From Oceaniovalibus sp. ACAM 378 (GTDB lineage Bacteria > Pseudomonadota > Alphaproteobacteria > Rhodobacterales > Rhodobacteraceae): a stretch of 64,000 nt of DNA. A model generated the notes under the pieces. It searched no databases, had not been told where the DNA came from, and was given only the letters and a program-made list of their open reading frames with translations. Positions within the stretch are counted from its first letter, which is position 1, and each line of letters begins with the position of its first letter. Shown here piece after piece: positions 25,242-35,135 of this stretch. The stretch spans positions 186,001-250,000 of the forward strand of contig NZ_VSJK01000007.1 of assembly GCF_008085915.1 (NCBI RefSeq). The letters run 5' to 3'. The translations under genes were made by a program, and so were the position numbers.

Positions 25242-26723
25242 TTACAGGAATGCGGTCTCTTCGAAAGAGCGCAATTTACGCGAGTGGATCCGGTCGAGGG
25301 GCATGCCCGAGAGTGTTTCCATCGCGCGAATCCCGATCCGAAGATGCCGGGCGACCTGTGTACGATAGAAATCCGAGGCCATGCCGGGCAATTTCAACTC
25401 ACCATGCAGCGGCTTGTCAGACACGCACAGCAAAGTGCCATAGGGCACCCGGAACCGGAAACCATTGGCGGCAATCGTCGCGCTTTCCATGTCGAGCGCG
25501 ATGGCGCGCGACTGGCTGAGCCGCTGCACCGGGCCGCGCTGATCGCGCAATTCCCAGTTGCGGTTGTCGACGCTGGCGACGGTGCCGGTGCGCATGACCC
25601 GTTTCAGATCGTACCCCTTCAGCTCTGTCACCTCGGCCACCGATTGTTCCAGCGCGATCTGGATTTCGGCCAGCGCAGGCACCGGCACCCAGACCGGCAG
25701 ATCGTCGTCCAGCACCTTGTCCTCGCGCAGGTAAGCGTGGGCCAGTACGAAATCCCCCAACCGCTGTGAATTGCGCAACCCGGCGCAATGCCCCACCATG
25801 ATCCAGGCATGGGGGCGCAGCACCGCGATGTGATCCGTTGCCGTCTTCGCGTTGGACGGACCGACGCCGATATTGACCAGCGTGATCCCGCTGCCGTCCC
25901 TGCGTTTCAGGTGATAGGATGGCATCTGCGGCAGCTTTTCGGGCACCGGCAATGCTTCGTCCGCCGCAGTGATTTCCTGATTTCCCGGTCCGACGAATGC
26001 GATATAGCCGCTGTCGGGATCGGCCAGGGCGGCGCGGGCGAAGGTTTCGAATTCTTCGATATAAAACTGATAGTTGGTGAACAGGACATGGTTCTGGAAA
26101 TGCTCGGGCGTCGTTGCGGTATAATGCGACAGGCGGGCCAGAGAATAGTCGATGCGCTGGGCAGTGAACGGAGCCAGCGGCGCCGATCCGTCGGGGTGGG
26201 TAAAGCCGAACCCGTTGACGATCTCGTCATTCGTTGTCGCCAGATCCGGCACGTCGAAGACGTCGCGCAGGGTAAAGTCCAGCGTGCCGTCATGGGGCAC
26301 AGTCACCAGCCGGTCTGCCACGGCAAAATGCACCGGGATCGGTGTCTGTGACGCACCGATCTCGACCCCGACCCCATGGTTTTCGATCAACAGGCCGATT
26401 TGCTGGATCAGGTAATTGGCGAAGAGATCGGGACGGGTGATGGTGGTGGAATAGATGCCGGGCATCGCCACATAGCCAAAGCTGAGTCTGCTGTCGACGC
26501 CGGCGAAACTGGTCGTGGTGAACCGGATTTCGGGGTAAAAGGCGCGATACCGGGCCTCGGGCGGAGGGCCGGCCAGAGATTGAGAGAACCGTTCGGTCAG
26601 AAAGGCGCAGGACTCGTCATAAAGCGCCTGCAAACGCGACACGGCGGCGGCGGGATCGGTGAACATCGCGTGCGGCGCGGGATCCGGCGTGACAAGCGGC
26701 AGGTTTCTTGTGGGGACGTACAT
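25242..26723 (-). CDS. amn: AMP nucleosidase
   Basis: A 493-residue AMP nucleosidase, which splits AMP to adenine and ribose 5-phosphate. It has the N-terminal AMN-specific domain (YPEIRFTTTSFAGVDSRLSFGYV region, residues about 70-95) and a C-terminal nucleoside-phosphorylase-like domain with VNIGVGPSNAKTATDH, WIMVGHCAGLR and the catalytic-type AIALDMESATIAANG, followed by DKPLHGELK. Length matches the E. coli enzyme (484). AAAGGA precedes ATG 26723. Divergent from the class II aldolase-like gene, with a long intergenic region between. Confidence 0.93.
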   Translation of the reverse strand: MYVPTRNLPLVTPDPAPHAMFTDPAAAVSRLQALYDESCAFLTERFSQSLAGPPPEARYRAFYPEIRFTTTSFAGVDSRLSFGYVAMPGIYSTTITRPDLFANYLIQQIGLLIENHGVGVEIGASQTPIPVHFAVADRLVTVPHDGTLDFTLRDVFDVPDLATTNDEIVNGFGFTHPDGSAPLAPFTAQRIDYSLARLSHYTATTPEHFQNHVLFTNYQFYIEEFETFARAALADPDSGYIAFVGPGNQEITAADEALPVPEKLPQMPSYHLKRRDGSGITLVNIGVGPSNAKTATDHIAVLRPHAWIMVGHCAGLRNSQRLGDFVLAHAYLREDKVLDDDLPVWVPVPALAEIQIALEQSVAEVTELKGYDLKRVMRTGTVASVDNRNWELRDQRGPVQRLSQSRAIALDMESATIAANGFRFRVPYGTLLCVSDKPLHGELKLPGMASDFYRTQVARHLRIGIRAMETLSGMPLDRIHSRKLRSFEETAFL

Positions 26724-27128
26724 GGCGCATCCTTTCTTGTTCGGACCGTCTTGGTCCGGGCGCGTCCGGGGCGCAATGACGTTGATTAACGCATCACTCC
26801 CCAATGGCACAAGATGCAGAGCGTGGACGGCACCGATCCCTGCCCTTGTCCGTTGCGTGATCTGCCGCCCGGAACCCTGAATCGGCATCTCTGTGAAGTG
26901 GACGCGCAGGGCGTAAAATGCCGATGGACAGGCGATATATCGAATGTGACGCTCCGCACCACTCCCCGCGATTGCGCGACTTTTGCGTTTTTCGGCTGGC
27001 TCCACCAGCGGTGCAAAGGCCGAATTGTGGCTGCAACACCGGAGCGAACACGCTGACGCGCTGTGAAACCGGTTGGCCCGCCGTCCCGCCTGTGATGTCA
27101 TGGCAGGGCGCAATCAAGGAGCCCGCCG
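26724..27128. other. Divergent intergenic region, 405 bases
   Basis: No gene is supported in this stretch. It must hold the promoters of amn (minus) and of the class II aldolase-like gene (plus). A short dyad, CGGACC and GGTCCG with a five-base loop, lies at 26742-26758 in the amn leader. I see no convincing -35/-10 pair. Confidence 0.5.
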
Positions 27129-27884
27129 ATGTCTCTCACCTCTCTTCGCCCCAATCTGGACCACTGGCCCGAACGCAGCGATCTGGCCGCCGCCTTTCGC
27201 TGGACCGCCCGTCTGAACATGAACGAAGCGGTGGCGAATCACTTTTCGCTGGCAACAAACGACGACGGCACGCGGTTTCTGATGAACCCGAACCAAATGC
27301 ATTTTGCCCGGATCCGCGCCTCCGACCTGATCACCGTCGATGCCAACGATCCCGCGACGCTTGAGGGACCGGACGCCCCTGACCTGACCGCCTGGGGGCT
27401 GCACGGCGGATTGCATCGCCACTGCGCCCATGCCCGCTGTGCGATGCATGTGCATTCGATTCATGCGACGGTTCTGGCGGCCCTTGCCGACAGCCGCTTG
27501 CCGCCGATCGATCAGAACTGCGCCACCTTCTTTGACCGGATCGTCATCGATAACGAGTATGGCGGGCTGGCCTTCGAAGAAGAAGGCGTGCGCTGTGCAT
27601 CGCTGTTCACCGACCCGAAGAAAAAAGTGATGGTGATGGGCAATCACGGCGTCATGGTGATCGGCGCGACCGTGGCCGAGACCTTCAACCGGCTGTATTA
27701 TTTCGAACGCGCCGCCGAAACCTATATCCGCGCCTTGCAGACCGGTCAGCCCCTGCGCATCCTGTCTGACGAGATCGCGGAAAAGACGGCGCGCGAACTG
27801 GAATTCTATCCTGAACAGGACAGCCGCCATCTGGCCGAACTGCGGGCGATCCTTGATGATGAAGGCTCGAATTACGCCACCTGA
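27129..27884 (+). CDS. Class II aldolase/adducin-domain protein
   Basis: A 251-residue protein with the class II aldolase/adducin fold. Metal-site candidates are the HRHCAHARCAMHVHSIHATV segment (about residues 98-117) and a later His in MGNHGVMVIG. The N-terminus LAAAFRWTARLNMNEAVANHFSLA is the standard first helix and glycine-loop region. Members include L-fuculose-phosphate aldolase, ribulose-phosphate epimerase and decarboxylases, but many environmental members are uncharacterised; the substrate cannot be told from the sequence. AAGGAG precedes the ATG. It stands alone, convergent with lpxK. Confidence 0.85.
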   Translation: MSLTSLRPNLDHWPERSDLAAAFRWTARLNMNEAVANHFSLATNDDGTRFLMNPNQMHFARIRASDLITVDANDPATLEGPDAPDLTAWGLHGGLHRHCAHARCAMHVHSIHATVLAALADSRLPPIDQNCATFFDRIVIDNEYGGLAFEEEGVRCASLFTDPKKKVMVMGNHGVMVIGATVAETFNRLYYFERAAETYIRALQTGQPLRILSDEIAEKTARELEFYPEQDSRHLAELRAILDDEGSNYAT

Positions 27885-27888
27885 CCGC

Positions 27889-28887
27889 CTAGTCGGTCAA
27901 CAGTCCCAGCCGGTTTAGCGCAGCGTCAAGTGGCCGCGCGTCGTCGAGGTTGAGACGGACCGGCAGGGTCAGCACACGAGGGCGAAAGGCGGCGGGCAGG
28001 CGCACGGCGTCTTTTTCGGTTGTCACCAGTTGTGCGCCCAGCGCCGCTGCTTCCCGCTCCAGCCGAGTGAGCAGGGCAGTGGTCAGCGACTGGTGATCGT
28101 CCAGCGCCCGCCGCCCGGCAATCTCGGCCCCTTCGGCGGCAAGGGTGGTAAAGAATTTCTCGGGCCGCCCGATCCCTGCAAAGGCAAAGGCGCGCAACCC
28201 GGTCCAGTCCATGCCCATGGCCAGCGGCGCCAGATGCCCGGTGAGCAGCGGCAGGGCAATCTGCGCACCCCAGATATCTGTAAACCGCCGCTGTGCCGCA
28301 GCGTCGCCGATGGCCAGCACCATATCGCCCCGGCCAAGACCGACAGGCACCGGTTCGCGCAGCGGCCCGGCCGGAATCACCCGGCCATTGCCGAACCCCA
28401 CCGCCGCATCCACCACGATCAGCGACAGGTCGCGCTGCACCCCCGGGGTCTGGAACCCATCGTCAAGGATGATGACATCGGCGCCGGACTCTGCCGCACA
28501 GGTCACGCCCTCTGCCCGGCTTCGCGACACCCAGACCGGCGCGAAGGCCGCCAGCAGCAAAGGCTCATCGCCCACGTCGGCGGCACTGTGGCGCTTGGGG
28601 TCGACCTGCACCGGCCCGGTCAGCCGCCCGCCATGGCCGCGCGACACGATGGCCGGGATGTGGCCCGCCGTTGCCAGCCGCTGTGTCAGATAGATCACCA
28701 CCGGCGTCTTGCCCGTGCCCCCGGCGTTCAGATTGCCAACGCAGATCACCGGCACCCCGGCCCCGGCGGCAGGTGCCCGCACCCGCCGCGCTGTCGCCCC
28801 GGCATAGATCGCGCCAAGCGGGGCCAACAGGCGCGCCTGCCAGCCCGGTGCATCGGGCGGGTTGAACCAGAACGCCGGTGGCTTCAC
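27889..28887 (-). CDS. lpxK: Tetraacyldisaccharide 4'-kinase
   Basis: A 332-residue LpxK, the inner-membrane-associated kinase that phosphorylates the 4' position of the lipid A disaccharide. The P-loop GGTGKT is at residues 56-61 ([15 protein letters not shown]), followed by SRGHGGR and DDGFQ, both hallmark motifs; the N-terminus has the usual FWF and LAPLGAIY amphipathic region. The ATG overlaps the stop of the WaaA-like gene by 4 bases, so the genes are coupled in one lipopolysaccharide operon. Confidence 0.95.
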   Translation of the reverse strand: MKPPAFWFNPPDAPGWQARLLAPLGAIYAGATARRVRAPAAGAGVPVICVGNLNAGGTGKTPVVIYLTQRLATAGHIPAIVSRGHGGRLTGPVQVDPKRHSAADVGDEPLLLAAFAPVWVSRSRAEGVTCAAESGADVIILDDGFQTPGVQRDLSLIVVDAAVGFGNGRVIPAGPLREPVPVGLGRGDMVLAIGDAAAQRRFTDIWGAQIALPLLTGHLAPLAMGMDWTGLRAFAFAGIGRPEKFFTTLAAEGAEIAGRRALDDHQSLTTALLTRLEREAAALGAQLVTTEKDAVRLPAAFRPRVLTLPVRLNLDDARPLDAALNRLGLLTD

Positions 28888-30131
28888 GGCAACGCATCCG
28901 CCCGGTCAAGTGCCGCGCCGACCAGCTCCAGCGCACGATCTGCCGCTTCGGCGCCCGAGGTCAGTTCCGCCCAAGCCCGGTGGGCCAGATCGGCCACCTT
29001 ATCGGGGGCCAGCAACCGTTCGATCGCCCGGCCCAACTCGGTCGCGTCGGCGACAGGCATGTGGCCGCCCGCCCGGTGCAGCCTTTCCACGACCGCACCA
29101 TGCGCCCCTGTGTCCGGCCCGTGCACCACGACCGATCCCAGTGCCGCCGGTTCCATGGGCGAACGCCCGTTGCCGCCGTCAAGCGTGTGTCCGAGATATG
29201 TCACCGGCGCGAGGCGATACCACAGGCCCATTTCCCCCACGGAATCGGCGACATAGACCTGCGTGTCGGGCTCGGGTTCCTCATCGGCCGAGCGCAACAT
29301 GGTGCGCAGACCTTGCGACTCGAGCTGTGCGCGAAGCGCCGGGCCCGTCGCGACATCGGCAGGCACCAGTATAAGCAACAGGCGGTGTGACAGACGGCTG
29401 GCGAAACGATGCGCGGCGATGACCGCCGGGATCTCGGCCATCGGCACATCGGCGGCCAGCCAAACCGGCCGCGCGTCAAGGGTTTCCGACAGTCCCGTCC
29501 ACTCGGCCTCGTTGCAGGGGAGGGCCGCAACCGAAGATTCCAACCACCCCACCGTTTCGACCCGCGCACCGTCGCCACCAAGGGCCGTCAACCGCGCGGC
29601 GTCGTCGCGCGTTCCGGTCAGGATATGACGAAACGGCGCCAGTTCCGCCCGGGCAAGCGCGGCTTTCCACCGACGACCACGCATATGGGCTTCGGACATC
29701 CGCGCATCCGCTGCGATACATTCGACCCCACGTCCGGAGGCTTCGGTCAACAGCACCGGTGCCCAGCCTTCGCCAATCCAGAGACAGACATCGGGCCGCC
29801 AGTGCGACAAAAACCCCTCGACCGCTTCGGTCACATCGGCGGGAAGCTGTTGGGTCAGGGCAGCAGCAAATTCGGCAGGCGCAGGATAGGCGTCAAGAGT
29901 GACCAGCACCGCCAGATCGCCGCGCGCTTCGTCCAGCCGGGTCAGCAGCAAGGCCACCGCCGCAACATCCGCCCCCGGCCCAAGATGCACCCAAAGCAAT
30001 GGCCCCTCGGGCCGCAGCGAACAGCTTTCGCCCAGTTGTTGCGACAGGACATCCGCCTGCACCGGGTCCGCCGTCCGCCGCCGCTGTCGCAGGCCAAGCG
30101 CCCGGACACCCTCGGACAGCCGGTGGCGCAA
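28884..30131 (-). CDS. WaaA/KdtA-like 3-deoxy-D-manno-octulosonic acid transferase, active-site divergent
   Basis: A 415-residue GT30-type glycosyltransferase. The C-terminal half is convincing: [19 protein letters not shown] and a following [17 protein letters not shown] match the CMP-Kdo-binding half. The N-terminal half is odd. The canonical H-A-A-S-V-G-E catalytic segment is replaced by [11 protein letters not shown], so the catalytic Glu has become Asp or is absent, and the usual ETELWP is LWIGEGWAP. In position and operon (DUF4170-waaA-lpxK) it is the lipid A Kdo transferase. A true canonical WaaA may exist elsewhere. Confidence 0.8.
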   Translation of the reverse strand: MRHRLSEGVRALGLRQRRRTADPVQADVLSQQLGESCSLRPEGPLLWVHLGPGADVAAVALLLTRLDEARGDLAVLVTLDAYPAPAEFAAALTQQLPADVTEAVEGFLSHWRPDVCLWIGEGWAPVLLTEASGRGVECIAADARMSEAHMRGRRWKAALARAELAPFRHILTGTRDDAARLTALGGDGARVETVGWLESSVAALPCNEAEWTGLSETLDARPVWLAADVPMAEIPAVIAAHRFASRLSHRLLLILVPADVATGPALRAQLESQGLRTMLRSADEEPEPDTQVYVADSVGEMGLWYRLAPVTYLGHTLDGGNGRSPMEPAALGSVVVHGPDTGAHGAVVERLHRAGGHMPVADATELGRAIERLLAPDKVADLAHRAWAELTSGAEAADRALELVGAALDRADALP

Positions 30132-30139
30132 AAGGCTTA

Positions 30140-30385
30140 TCAGTTACCCAGCTCCTCGGTCGGCGAAGCGGGGGTTTCCTCGTCACGCAGCCGGTGCAGG
30201 TGAGCGATGAAATAACGCATATGGGCATTGTCGACCGTGCGCTGTGCCGCCGATTTCCAAGCGTCATAGGCGCTGGCATAGTCGGGAAACATCCCGATGA
30301 TATCAATCTGTTCAACATCACTGAAAACGTTCTTTGTCGGATCGATCAACTCGCCTCCGAACACCAGATGCAGACGCTGTGTCAT
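30140..30385 (-). CDS. DUF4170 domain protein
   Basis: An 81-residue protein of the DUF4170 family: QRLHLVFGGELIDP at the start, then an IIGMFPDYASAYDAWKSAAQRTVDNA segment (about 28-53) and an acidic end. The family is found almost only in alphaproteobacteria, very often upstream of waaA and lpxK as here; the gene ends 8 bases before the WaaA start. Function is not known; a small cytoplasmic partner in lipid A synthesis is a guess from context only. Confidence 0.85.
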   Translation of the reverse strand: MTQRLHLVFGGELIDPTKNVFSDVEQIDIIGMFPDYASAYDAWKSAAQRTVDNAHMRYFIAHLHRLRDEETPASPTEELGN

Positions 30386-30599
30386 GGGATATCCCTTTTA
30401 TGCCGCGTTGCGGCGCACCCTATCCCGGGGCGGAGCGCGCATCAACTCCCGCATCACTTCGACAATGGCGATTTGGTGGCTGTGCCGGCGTAGAACCCAT
30501 ATCACACACCCTGCGTCCGGGATGGATTGCCCCCGGGTTCCACAATAATTCTTGTGTCTCGGTTGCCCCGCCCGTGACGAATGGGATAGTTTGCGCCCC

Positions 30600-31532
30600 A
30601 TGGATCAAGTGACAAAGACATGCTGTGCGCCGCAGGGGAAAAAGGGCGATCTGACAAGTGTGACTGTGCCCCGCTCGGCCCTGCCGCGCGATCACGGTGC
30701 GGTGGCGGTTCCGGGCGGCACGGCGATGGTTGGCACCGCTCGTCCCGGCATTCCCGATGATGGCGAAGGACCGGTGCGGCAGGTGCGGCTCAAACCCTTT
30801 CGGATCGGGGCCGGGGCAATCACCAACGCCGAATTCGCCGCCTTTGTCGATGAAACCGGCTATGTGACCGAGACCGAGCGCTTTGGCTGGTCTTTTGTCT
30901 TCTGGGCGCAGGTGCCCGAGGAAATCCGCGTGACGCAGGGGGTCAAGGGGATCGAGTGGTGGCGCCGGGTCGACGGTGCCACATGGCGCGAGATCAACGG
31001 CCCGGGCACCGGCGATGTCTGGCACGCCGATCACCCGGTCGTGCAGGTGTCGTGGAACGATGCCACCGCCTATGCCGCATGGGCCGGCGGCCGTCTGCCG
31101 ACCGAGGCGGAATGGGAACACGCAGCCCGGGGCGGACAGGGGGATGTGAAATTTCCTTGGGGCGAGGCAGAACCCGACGACACCGGGCAATTTCCCTGCA
31201 ACATCTGGCAGGGGAAATTTCCGTCTAAAAACACCGGCGCAGACGGGTTCCTGACCACCGCGCCGGCGCTTGCCTTTGCGCCGAACGGTTACGGGATTCA
31301 CACGCTGGTTGGCAATGTGTGGGAGTGGACGGCGGATACCTATCGCATCCGGTCGCTGAAAAAGTCGGTCAAGACCCGGCTGGCAGGCATGCAGGGGTAC
31401 AAACTCAGCAAGGGCGGGTCGTTTCTGTGCCACCGAAGCTATTGCTACCGGTATCGGATCGCCGCCCGTTCGGGCACATCGGCCGACAGTGCGACAACCC
31501 ATCAGGGATTTCGGGTGGTCTGGGACGCCTGA
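30600..31532 (+). CDS. Formylglycine-generating enzyme (sulfatase-modifying factor) family protein
   Basis: A 310-residue FGE-sulfatase family protein. Unlike many members that lack the active site, it keeps both catalytic cysteines: C277 and C282 in GSFLCHRSYCYRYR, the same spacing as C336 and C341 of human SUMF1. Other family blocks are TNAEFAAFVDETGYVTET, GRLPTEAEWEHAARGG and LVGNVWEWTAD. FGE oxidises a Cys in sulfatases to formylglycine in a copper-dependent reaction. ATG 30600 gives the normal length. No sulfatase gene is in the window, so its client is elsewhere. Transcribed singly, divergent from DUF4170. Confidence 0.9.
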   Translation: MDQVTKTCCAPQGKKGDLTSVTVPRSALPRDHGAVAVPGGTAMVGTARPGIPDDGEGPVRQVRLKPFRIGAGAITNAEFAAFVDETGYVTETERFGWSFVFWAQVPEEIRVTQGVKGIEWWRRVDGATWREINGPGTGDVWHADHPVVQVSWNDATAYAAWAGGRLPTEAEWEHAARGGQGDVKFPWGEAEPDDTGQFPCNIWQGKFPSKNTGADGFLTTAPALAFAPNGYGIHTLVGNVWEWTADTYRIRSLKKSVKTRLAGMQGYKLSKGGSFLCHRSYCYRYRIAARSGTSADSATTHQGFRVVWDA

Positions 31533-31633
31533 GCGACCGGGCATCACGGGTGGGGGATGGTTTCAGGGCTGTCGCCGCAGATGATCGGCTGCTAGTTTCA
31601 GCCATTCCCTTTGCCCACAGCCCGAGACATCAC

Positions 31634-32563
31634 ATGCCGGATAACACCACCCCAGCCGACCACAGCACCCATGACGCCGACGAGGATATCCGTAATCGCG
31701 ATATCAAGATCTATGTGAACGGCGAACTCGTTCACCGCGATGATGCCAAGGTGTCGGTCTACGACTCCGGCTTCCTTCTGGGCGACGGCATGTGGGAGGG
31801 GATGCGGCTTTACAACGGCAAATGGGCGTTCTTTGACGAACACATGGATCGCTTCTTTGACAGCTGCAAGGCGGTCTCGCTGGACGTCGGGATGGACCGG
31901 GCCGGAATTCTGGACGCGCTGACCCGCACGGCCACGGCGAACGGCATGACCCATGACGTGCATTGCCGCCTGATGCTGACCCGGGGGATCAAGGCAAAAC
32001 CGTTCCAGCATCCGCGCCTGTCGCGCAGTGGTCCCACACTGGTCATCATCATGGAACATTCGCGCCCGGTTGAAAGCCTGCTGTCACAGGGCATCCGGCT
32101 GGCCAGCGTGCCGCAGGTGCGTGGATTGCCCCACAGTCAGGACGCAAAGTTCAACAGCCATTCCAAACTGAACTGTGTGATCGCCTGTCTTCAAGCCGAA
32201 CAGGCCGGCGCGGATGAGGCGCTGATGCTTGACCCGCTTGGCTTCGTCAACACCACCAACGCCTGCAACTTCTTCATCGTGCGAAAGGGCGCGGTGTGGA
32301 CGTCGACCGGCGATTACTGCATGAACGGGGTGACACGGCAAAAGGTGATTGACCTGTGCCATGCCAACGCAATCCCCTGCTTTGAAAAGAATTTCTCGCT
32401 GTATGAGGCTTACAGCGCCGATGAAGCCTTCCTGACCGGCACCTTTGGCGCACAGACCCTGGTCGCCTCCATCGACGGCAAGGTAATCGGCGACGGCAAC
32501 CGACCGGTCACCGCCCTTCTGCGGGCGCTCTACAAGGAGCTTGTGGTTCGCACCACGGGCTGA
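31634..32563 (+). CDS. Class IV aminotransferase (branched-chain/D-amino-acid type)
   Basis: A 309-residue PLP enzyme of fold type IV. DAKVSVYDSGFLLGDGMWEGMRLYNG (about residues 37-62) is the standard N-terminal block; the PLP lysine is K172 or K178 in the AKFNSHSKLN stretch; TTNACNFFIV and GVTRQKVIDL are the cofactor-phosphate motifs. The family contains branched-chain aminotransferases, D-alanine aminotransferases and aminodeoxychorismate lyase; the substrate here is not decided by the sequence. It begins with a 24-residue hydrophilic extension. The next gene is convergent. Confidence 0.85.
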   Translation: MPDNTTPADHSTHDADEDIRNRDIKIYVNGELVHRDDAKVSVYDSGFLLGDGMWEGMRLYNGKWAFFDEHMDRFFDSCKAVSLDVGMDRAGILDALTRTATANGMTHDVHCRLMLTRGIKAKPFQHPRLSRSGPTLVIIMEHSRPVESLLSQGIRLASVPQVRGLPHSQDAKFNSHSKLNCVIACLQAEQAGADEALMLDPLGFVNTTNACNFFIVRKGAVWTSTGDYCMNGVTRQKVIDLCHANAIPCFEKNFSLYEAYSADEAFLTGTFGAQTLVASIDGKVIGDGNRPVTALLRALYKELVVRTTG

Positions 32564-32586
32564 TCCGCCGCTGCGCGCGATTGCGC

Positions 32587-34368
32587 TTACCGGCCCACCG
32601 CATAGGCCTGCATCAGCCGTGGCGTGGCCGCCGCGCGCAGCATTCCGTCGGCGTCTCGCATCGCCGCCGTCAGACGCCCCACGGTCCATGGCGCGGCCAC
32701 TGTGACCCTGTGACCACGGGCGCGCAGATCGGCGATCACCGCTTCGCCCACCCCCGGCTCGACCATCATCTCGCCCGGGCGCACCTCACGCGGGAAGAAC
32801 GAGCCCTGAAAGTGCATCGAATGGAACAGCGGTGCGTCGATCCCCTGTTGCAGATCGAACCCGTGATGAACGAACCGCAGGAACCAGATCAGCTGCCACT
32901 GGTCCTGCTGATCTCCGCCGGGTGTGCCAAAGGCAATCCGTGCTCCGTCCTTTTCGGCCATCGACGGGGTCAGCGTGGTGCGTGGCCTGCGCCCGGGGGC
33001 CAGCGAGGTCGGCAGGCCTTCGTCCAGCCAGAACATCTGCGCCCGGCTGTTCAGCGCAAACCCAAGCCCGGGAATGATCGGCGAGCTTTGCAGCCAGCCA
33101 CCCGAGGGCGTGGCCGACACCATGTTGCCCCAGCGATCGATGATATCAATATGCACGGTGTCGCCGCGCCGCTCGGTCAGATGCGCCATGGTGGGTTCTT
33201 GTGCCGCCACTGGCCCCGCGCCGAAATCGCGTGCCGCGCGTTCGATATAGGCGTCGGCCAGATGTTCGAACCCGGGCACCCGGCCGGGCCGCTGATCCAT
33301 TGACGCCGTGTCGGCAATCAGGGCGCGTCGGGCGGCGTTGTATTCCTCGCTCAGCAGATGTGCCATCGGGATGTCGCTGTGCGCCGGGTCGCCGTAATAT
33401 GCCTCGCGGTCGGCATAGGCGAGCTTGATCGCCTCGATCACCACATGGACAAATTCGGCGCCGTTCGGGTCCATCGCCGCCAGATCGACCCCTTTCAGGA
33501 TCGCCAGCGCCTGCAACAGCACCGGCCCCTGCGACCAAGGCGCGGTCTTGTGCACCGTCCAGCCGTGATACTCAAAGCTGAGCGGTTCTTCGTAAGTTGC
33601 GCGCCAGTCCGCCATGTCACTCCGCGCCAGAACGGCGGAATGTTTGCGCCCCGAAACATCGTGCACCTTGGCGTCCTTGAGATAGTCGAAAATCGCATCG
33701 GCGACAAAACCACTGCGCCAAGCCTCTCGCGCTGCATCAATGCGCGCCGCGCGGCTGTCGCCCGGGCTGTCGGACAGACGTTGCCATGTGGCGGCCAGAT
33801 CGGGGTTGCGGAACAGGGCGTGGGGTTCAGGGGCCGCGCCAGTGGGGCACCAGACGGCAGCCGAACTTGGCCATTCGGCGGCGAAATATTCCGCCACGCC
33901 GGCAATGGCATCGGCGACGCGTGGCAGCATCGGGTGGCCGTCGCGGGCATATTCGATGGCGGGTTGCATCACGTCGCACAGCTCCATCGTGCCGTGATCC
34001 TTCAGCATCAGCATCCAGCCGTCGAAGGCCCCCGGCACCACCGTGGCCAACAGGCCCGACCCGGGAATCAGCGTCAGACCCTGCGCGCGGTAATGTTCGA
34101 TGGTCGCGGCAGCAGGCGCCGGTCCTTGTGCGCAGAGCACCCGGATCTCGCCGGTTTGCGCCGAATAGAGGATCGCCGGCATGTCACCCGCCGGGCCATT
34201 CAGATGCGGTTCGACCACTTGCAGCGTCAGCCCGGTGGCCACGGCAGCGTCAAAGGCATTGCCACCGCGCTCCAGGATACCCATGCCGACCGCCGAGGCG
34301 ATCCAGTGGGTCGATGTCACGACGCCGAACGTGCCGCGAATTTCGGGGCGTGTGGTAAAATCGGACAT
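32587..34368 (-). CDS. ggt: Gamma-glutamyltransferase
   Basis: A 593-residue gamma-glutamyltransferase family protein. The nucleophile is T404 in RGDTVHIDIIDRWGNMVS, where the proenzyme is expected to cleave itself into large and small subunits. Other blocks: MGILERGGNAFDAAVA at 29-44 and GGDQQDQWQLIWF near the end. No obvious signal peptide is seen, so a cytoplasmic location is likely, unlike E. coli GGT. AGGAG precedes ATG 34368. It could act on glutathione or other gamma-glutamyl compounds. Confidence 0.9.
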   Translation of the reverse strand: MSDFTTRPEIRGTFGVVTSTHWIASAVGMGILERGGNAFDAAVATGLTLQVVEPHLNGPAGDMPAILYSAQTGEIRVLCAQGPAPAAATIEHYRAQGLTLIPGSGLLATVVPGAFDGWMLMLKDHGTMELCDVMQPAIEYARDGHPMLPRVADAIAGVAEYFAAEWPSSAAVWCPTGAAPEPHALFRNPDLAATWQRLSDSPGDSRAARIDAAREAWRSGFVADAIFDYLKDAKVHDVSGRKHSAVLARSDMADWRATYEEPLSFEYHGWTVHKTAPWSQGPVLLQALAILKGVDLAAMDPNGAEFVHVVIEAIKLAYADREAYYGDPAHSDIPMAHLLSEEYNAARRALIADTASMDQRPGRVPGFEHLADAYIERAARDFGAGPVAAQEPTMAHLTERRGDTVHIDIIDRWGNMVSATPSGGWLQSSPIIPGLGFALNSRAQMFWLDEGLPTSLAPGRRPRTTLTPSMAEKDGARIAFGTPGGDQQDQWQLIWFLRFVHHGFDLQQGIDAPLFHSMHFQGSFFPREVRPGEMMVEPGVGEAVIADLRARGHRVTVAAPWTVGRLTAAMRDADGMLRAAATPRLMQAYAVGR

Positions 34369-34466
34369 GCTGACTCCTGTTCGGGCTGGGGTGGGAAACG
34401 CATGCTCACTGTTTCCCGGTACCGCCGCAACCCCGGAGATATGGAAATGCCGCCTGACCCTGCCGA

Positions 34467-35135
34467 TCAGCGCCGCAGGCTGACACGGAACGGACCGGTG
34501 GAAATATCGATCCCGGCCAACCCGCCGGTTTTGCCATAGGTGAGTGTCAAATCAAGCGCGGTGAACCGGAACGGCGACAGGTGCCCCGGCCCGGCAACAA
34601 CCCGGTATTGCATGTCACAGATCAGGGCGACATCGGTGGTCTGCGATCCGCGCGGTGCAATCTCGATCACACGCCTGCCGTCATAGATGCGAAAGGCTGC
34701 GGGACAGCCCTGCGCGCCCGCCAGCCGAGACAGGGCCGCCACAGGATCGATGACGTCAGAGGGGACGTTTGCGGGATCTGACAGGGCGGTGCGTTCGCTT
34801 TCGGGTGTGATCAGGGTCGTCAGAACCCGGCCCCGATCATGGTCAAACCCGATGGAACGTCCCTTGCGGCCCGACCGGGCGTCGCTTGCATAACGGGTGA
34901 TTGACCGGCCATGGGTTGTCGTCGCCGCATCCGAGGTCGCGGCAAAGGTTCCGTCGGCCACGCCCAGCGGCGTATTGTCGAGCAGAGTGCGCAACTGCCC
35001 AGCCGTCGTTTCCAGCGTGCCAAGTGTCCGACCGCCCAGCAATACGCGGAACGTATCGGCATTGGCCTCCCCGGCGTTGCACACCGCTCCAAGAACCACG
35101 GCAAGCGCACCGAGCAGTATCGTGGGGGCCATCAT
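34467..35135 (-). CDS. DUF3108/DUF6134-like exported protein
   Basis: A 222-residue secreted protein with signal peptide (APTILLGALAVVLGAVCNAGEANA). The mature part is beta-rich: FRVLLGGRTLGTLET at its start and YDGRRVIEIAP near residue 150, the pattern seen in periplasmic DUF3108-type proteins that may form a lipocalin-like barrel. Function unknown. No neighbours on the same strand are close enough to suggest an operon except ggt, which lies 98 bases downstream. Confidence 0.65.
   Translation of the reverse strand: MMAPTILLGALAVVLGAVCNAGEANADTFRVLLGGRTLGTLETTAGQLRTLLDNTPLGVADGTFAATSDAATTTHGRSITRYASDARSGRKGRSIGFDHDRGRVLTTLITPESERTALSDPANVPSDVIDPVAALSRLAGAQGCPAAFRIYDGRRVIEIAPRGSQTTDVALICDMQYRVVAGPGHLSPFRFTALDLTLTYGKTGGLAGIDISTGPFRVSLRR

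Noticed and set aside
26742-26758. CGGACC/GGTCCG dyad in the amn leader as an operator or riboswitch
   Set aside because: The stem is short, it matches no known class, and such dyads are common by chance in high-GC DNA.
27129-27884. The class II aldolase-like gene as part of the nicotinate-type pathway
   Set aside because: It is separated by hup and amn and has its own promoter region; nothing in the sequence links it to the pathway.
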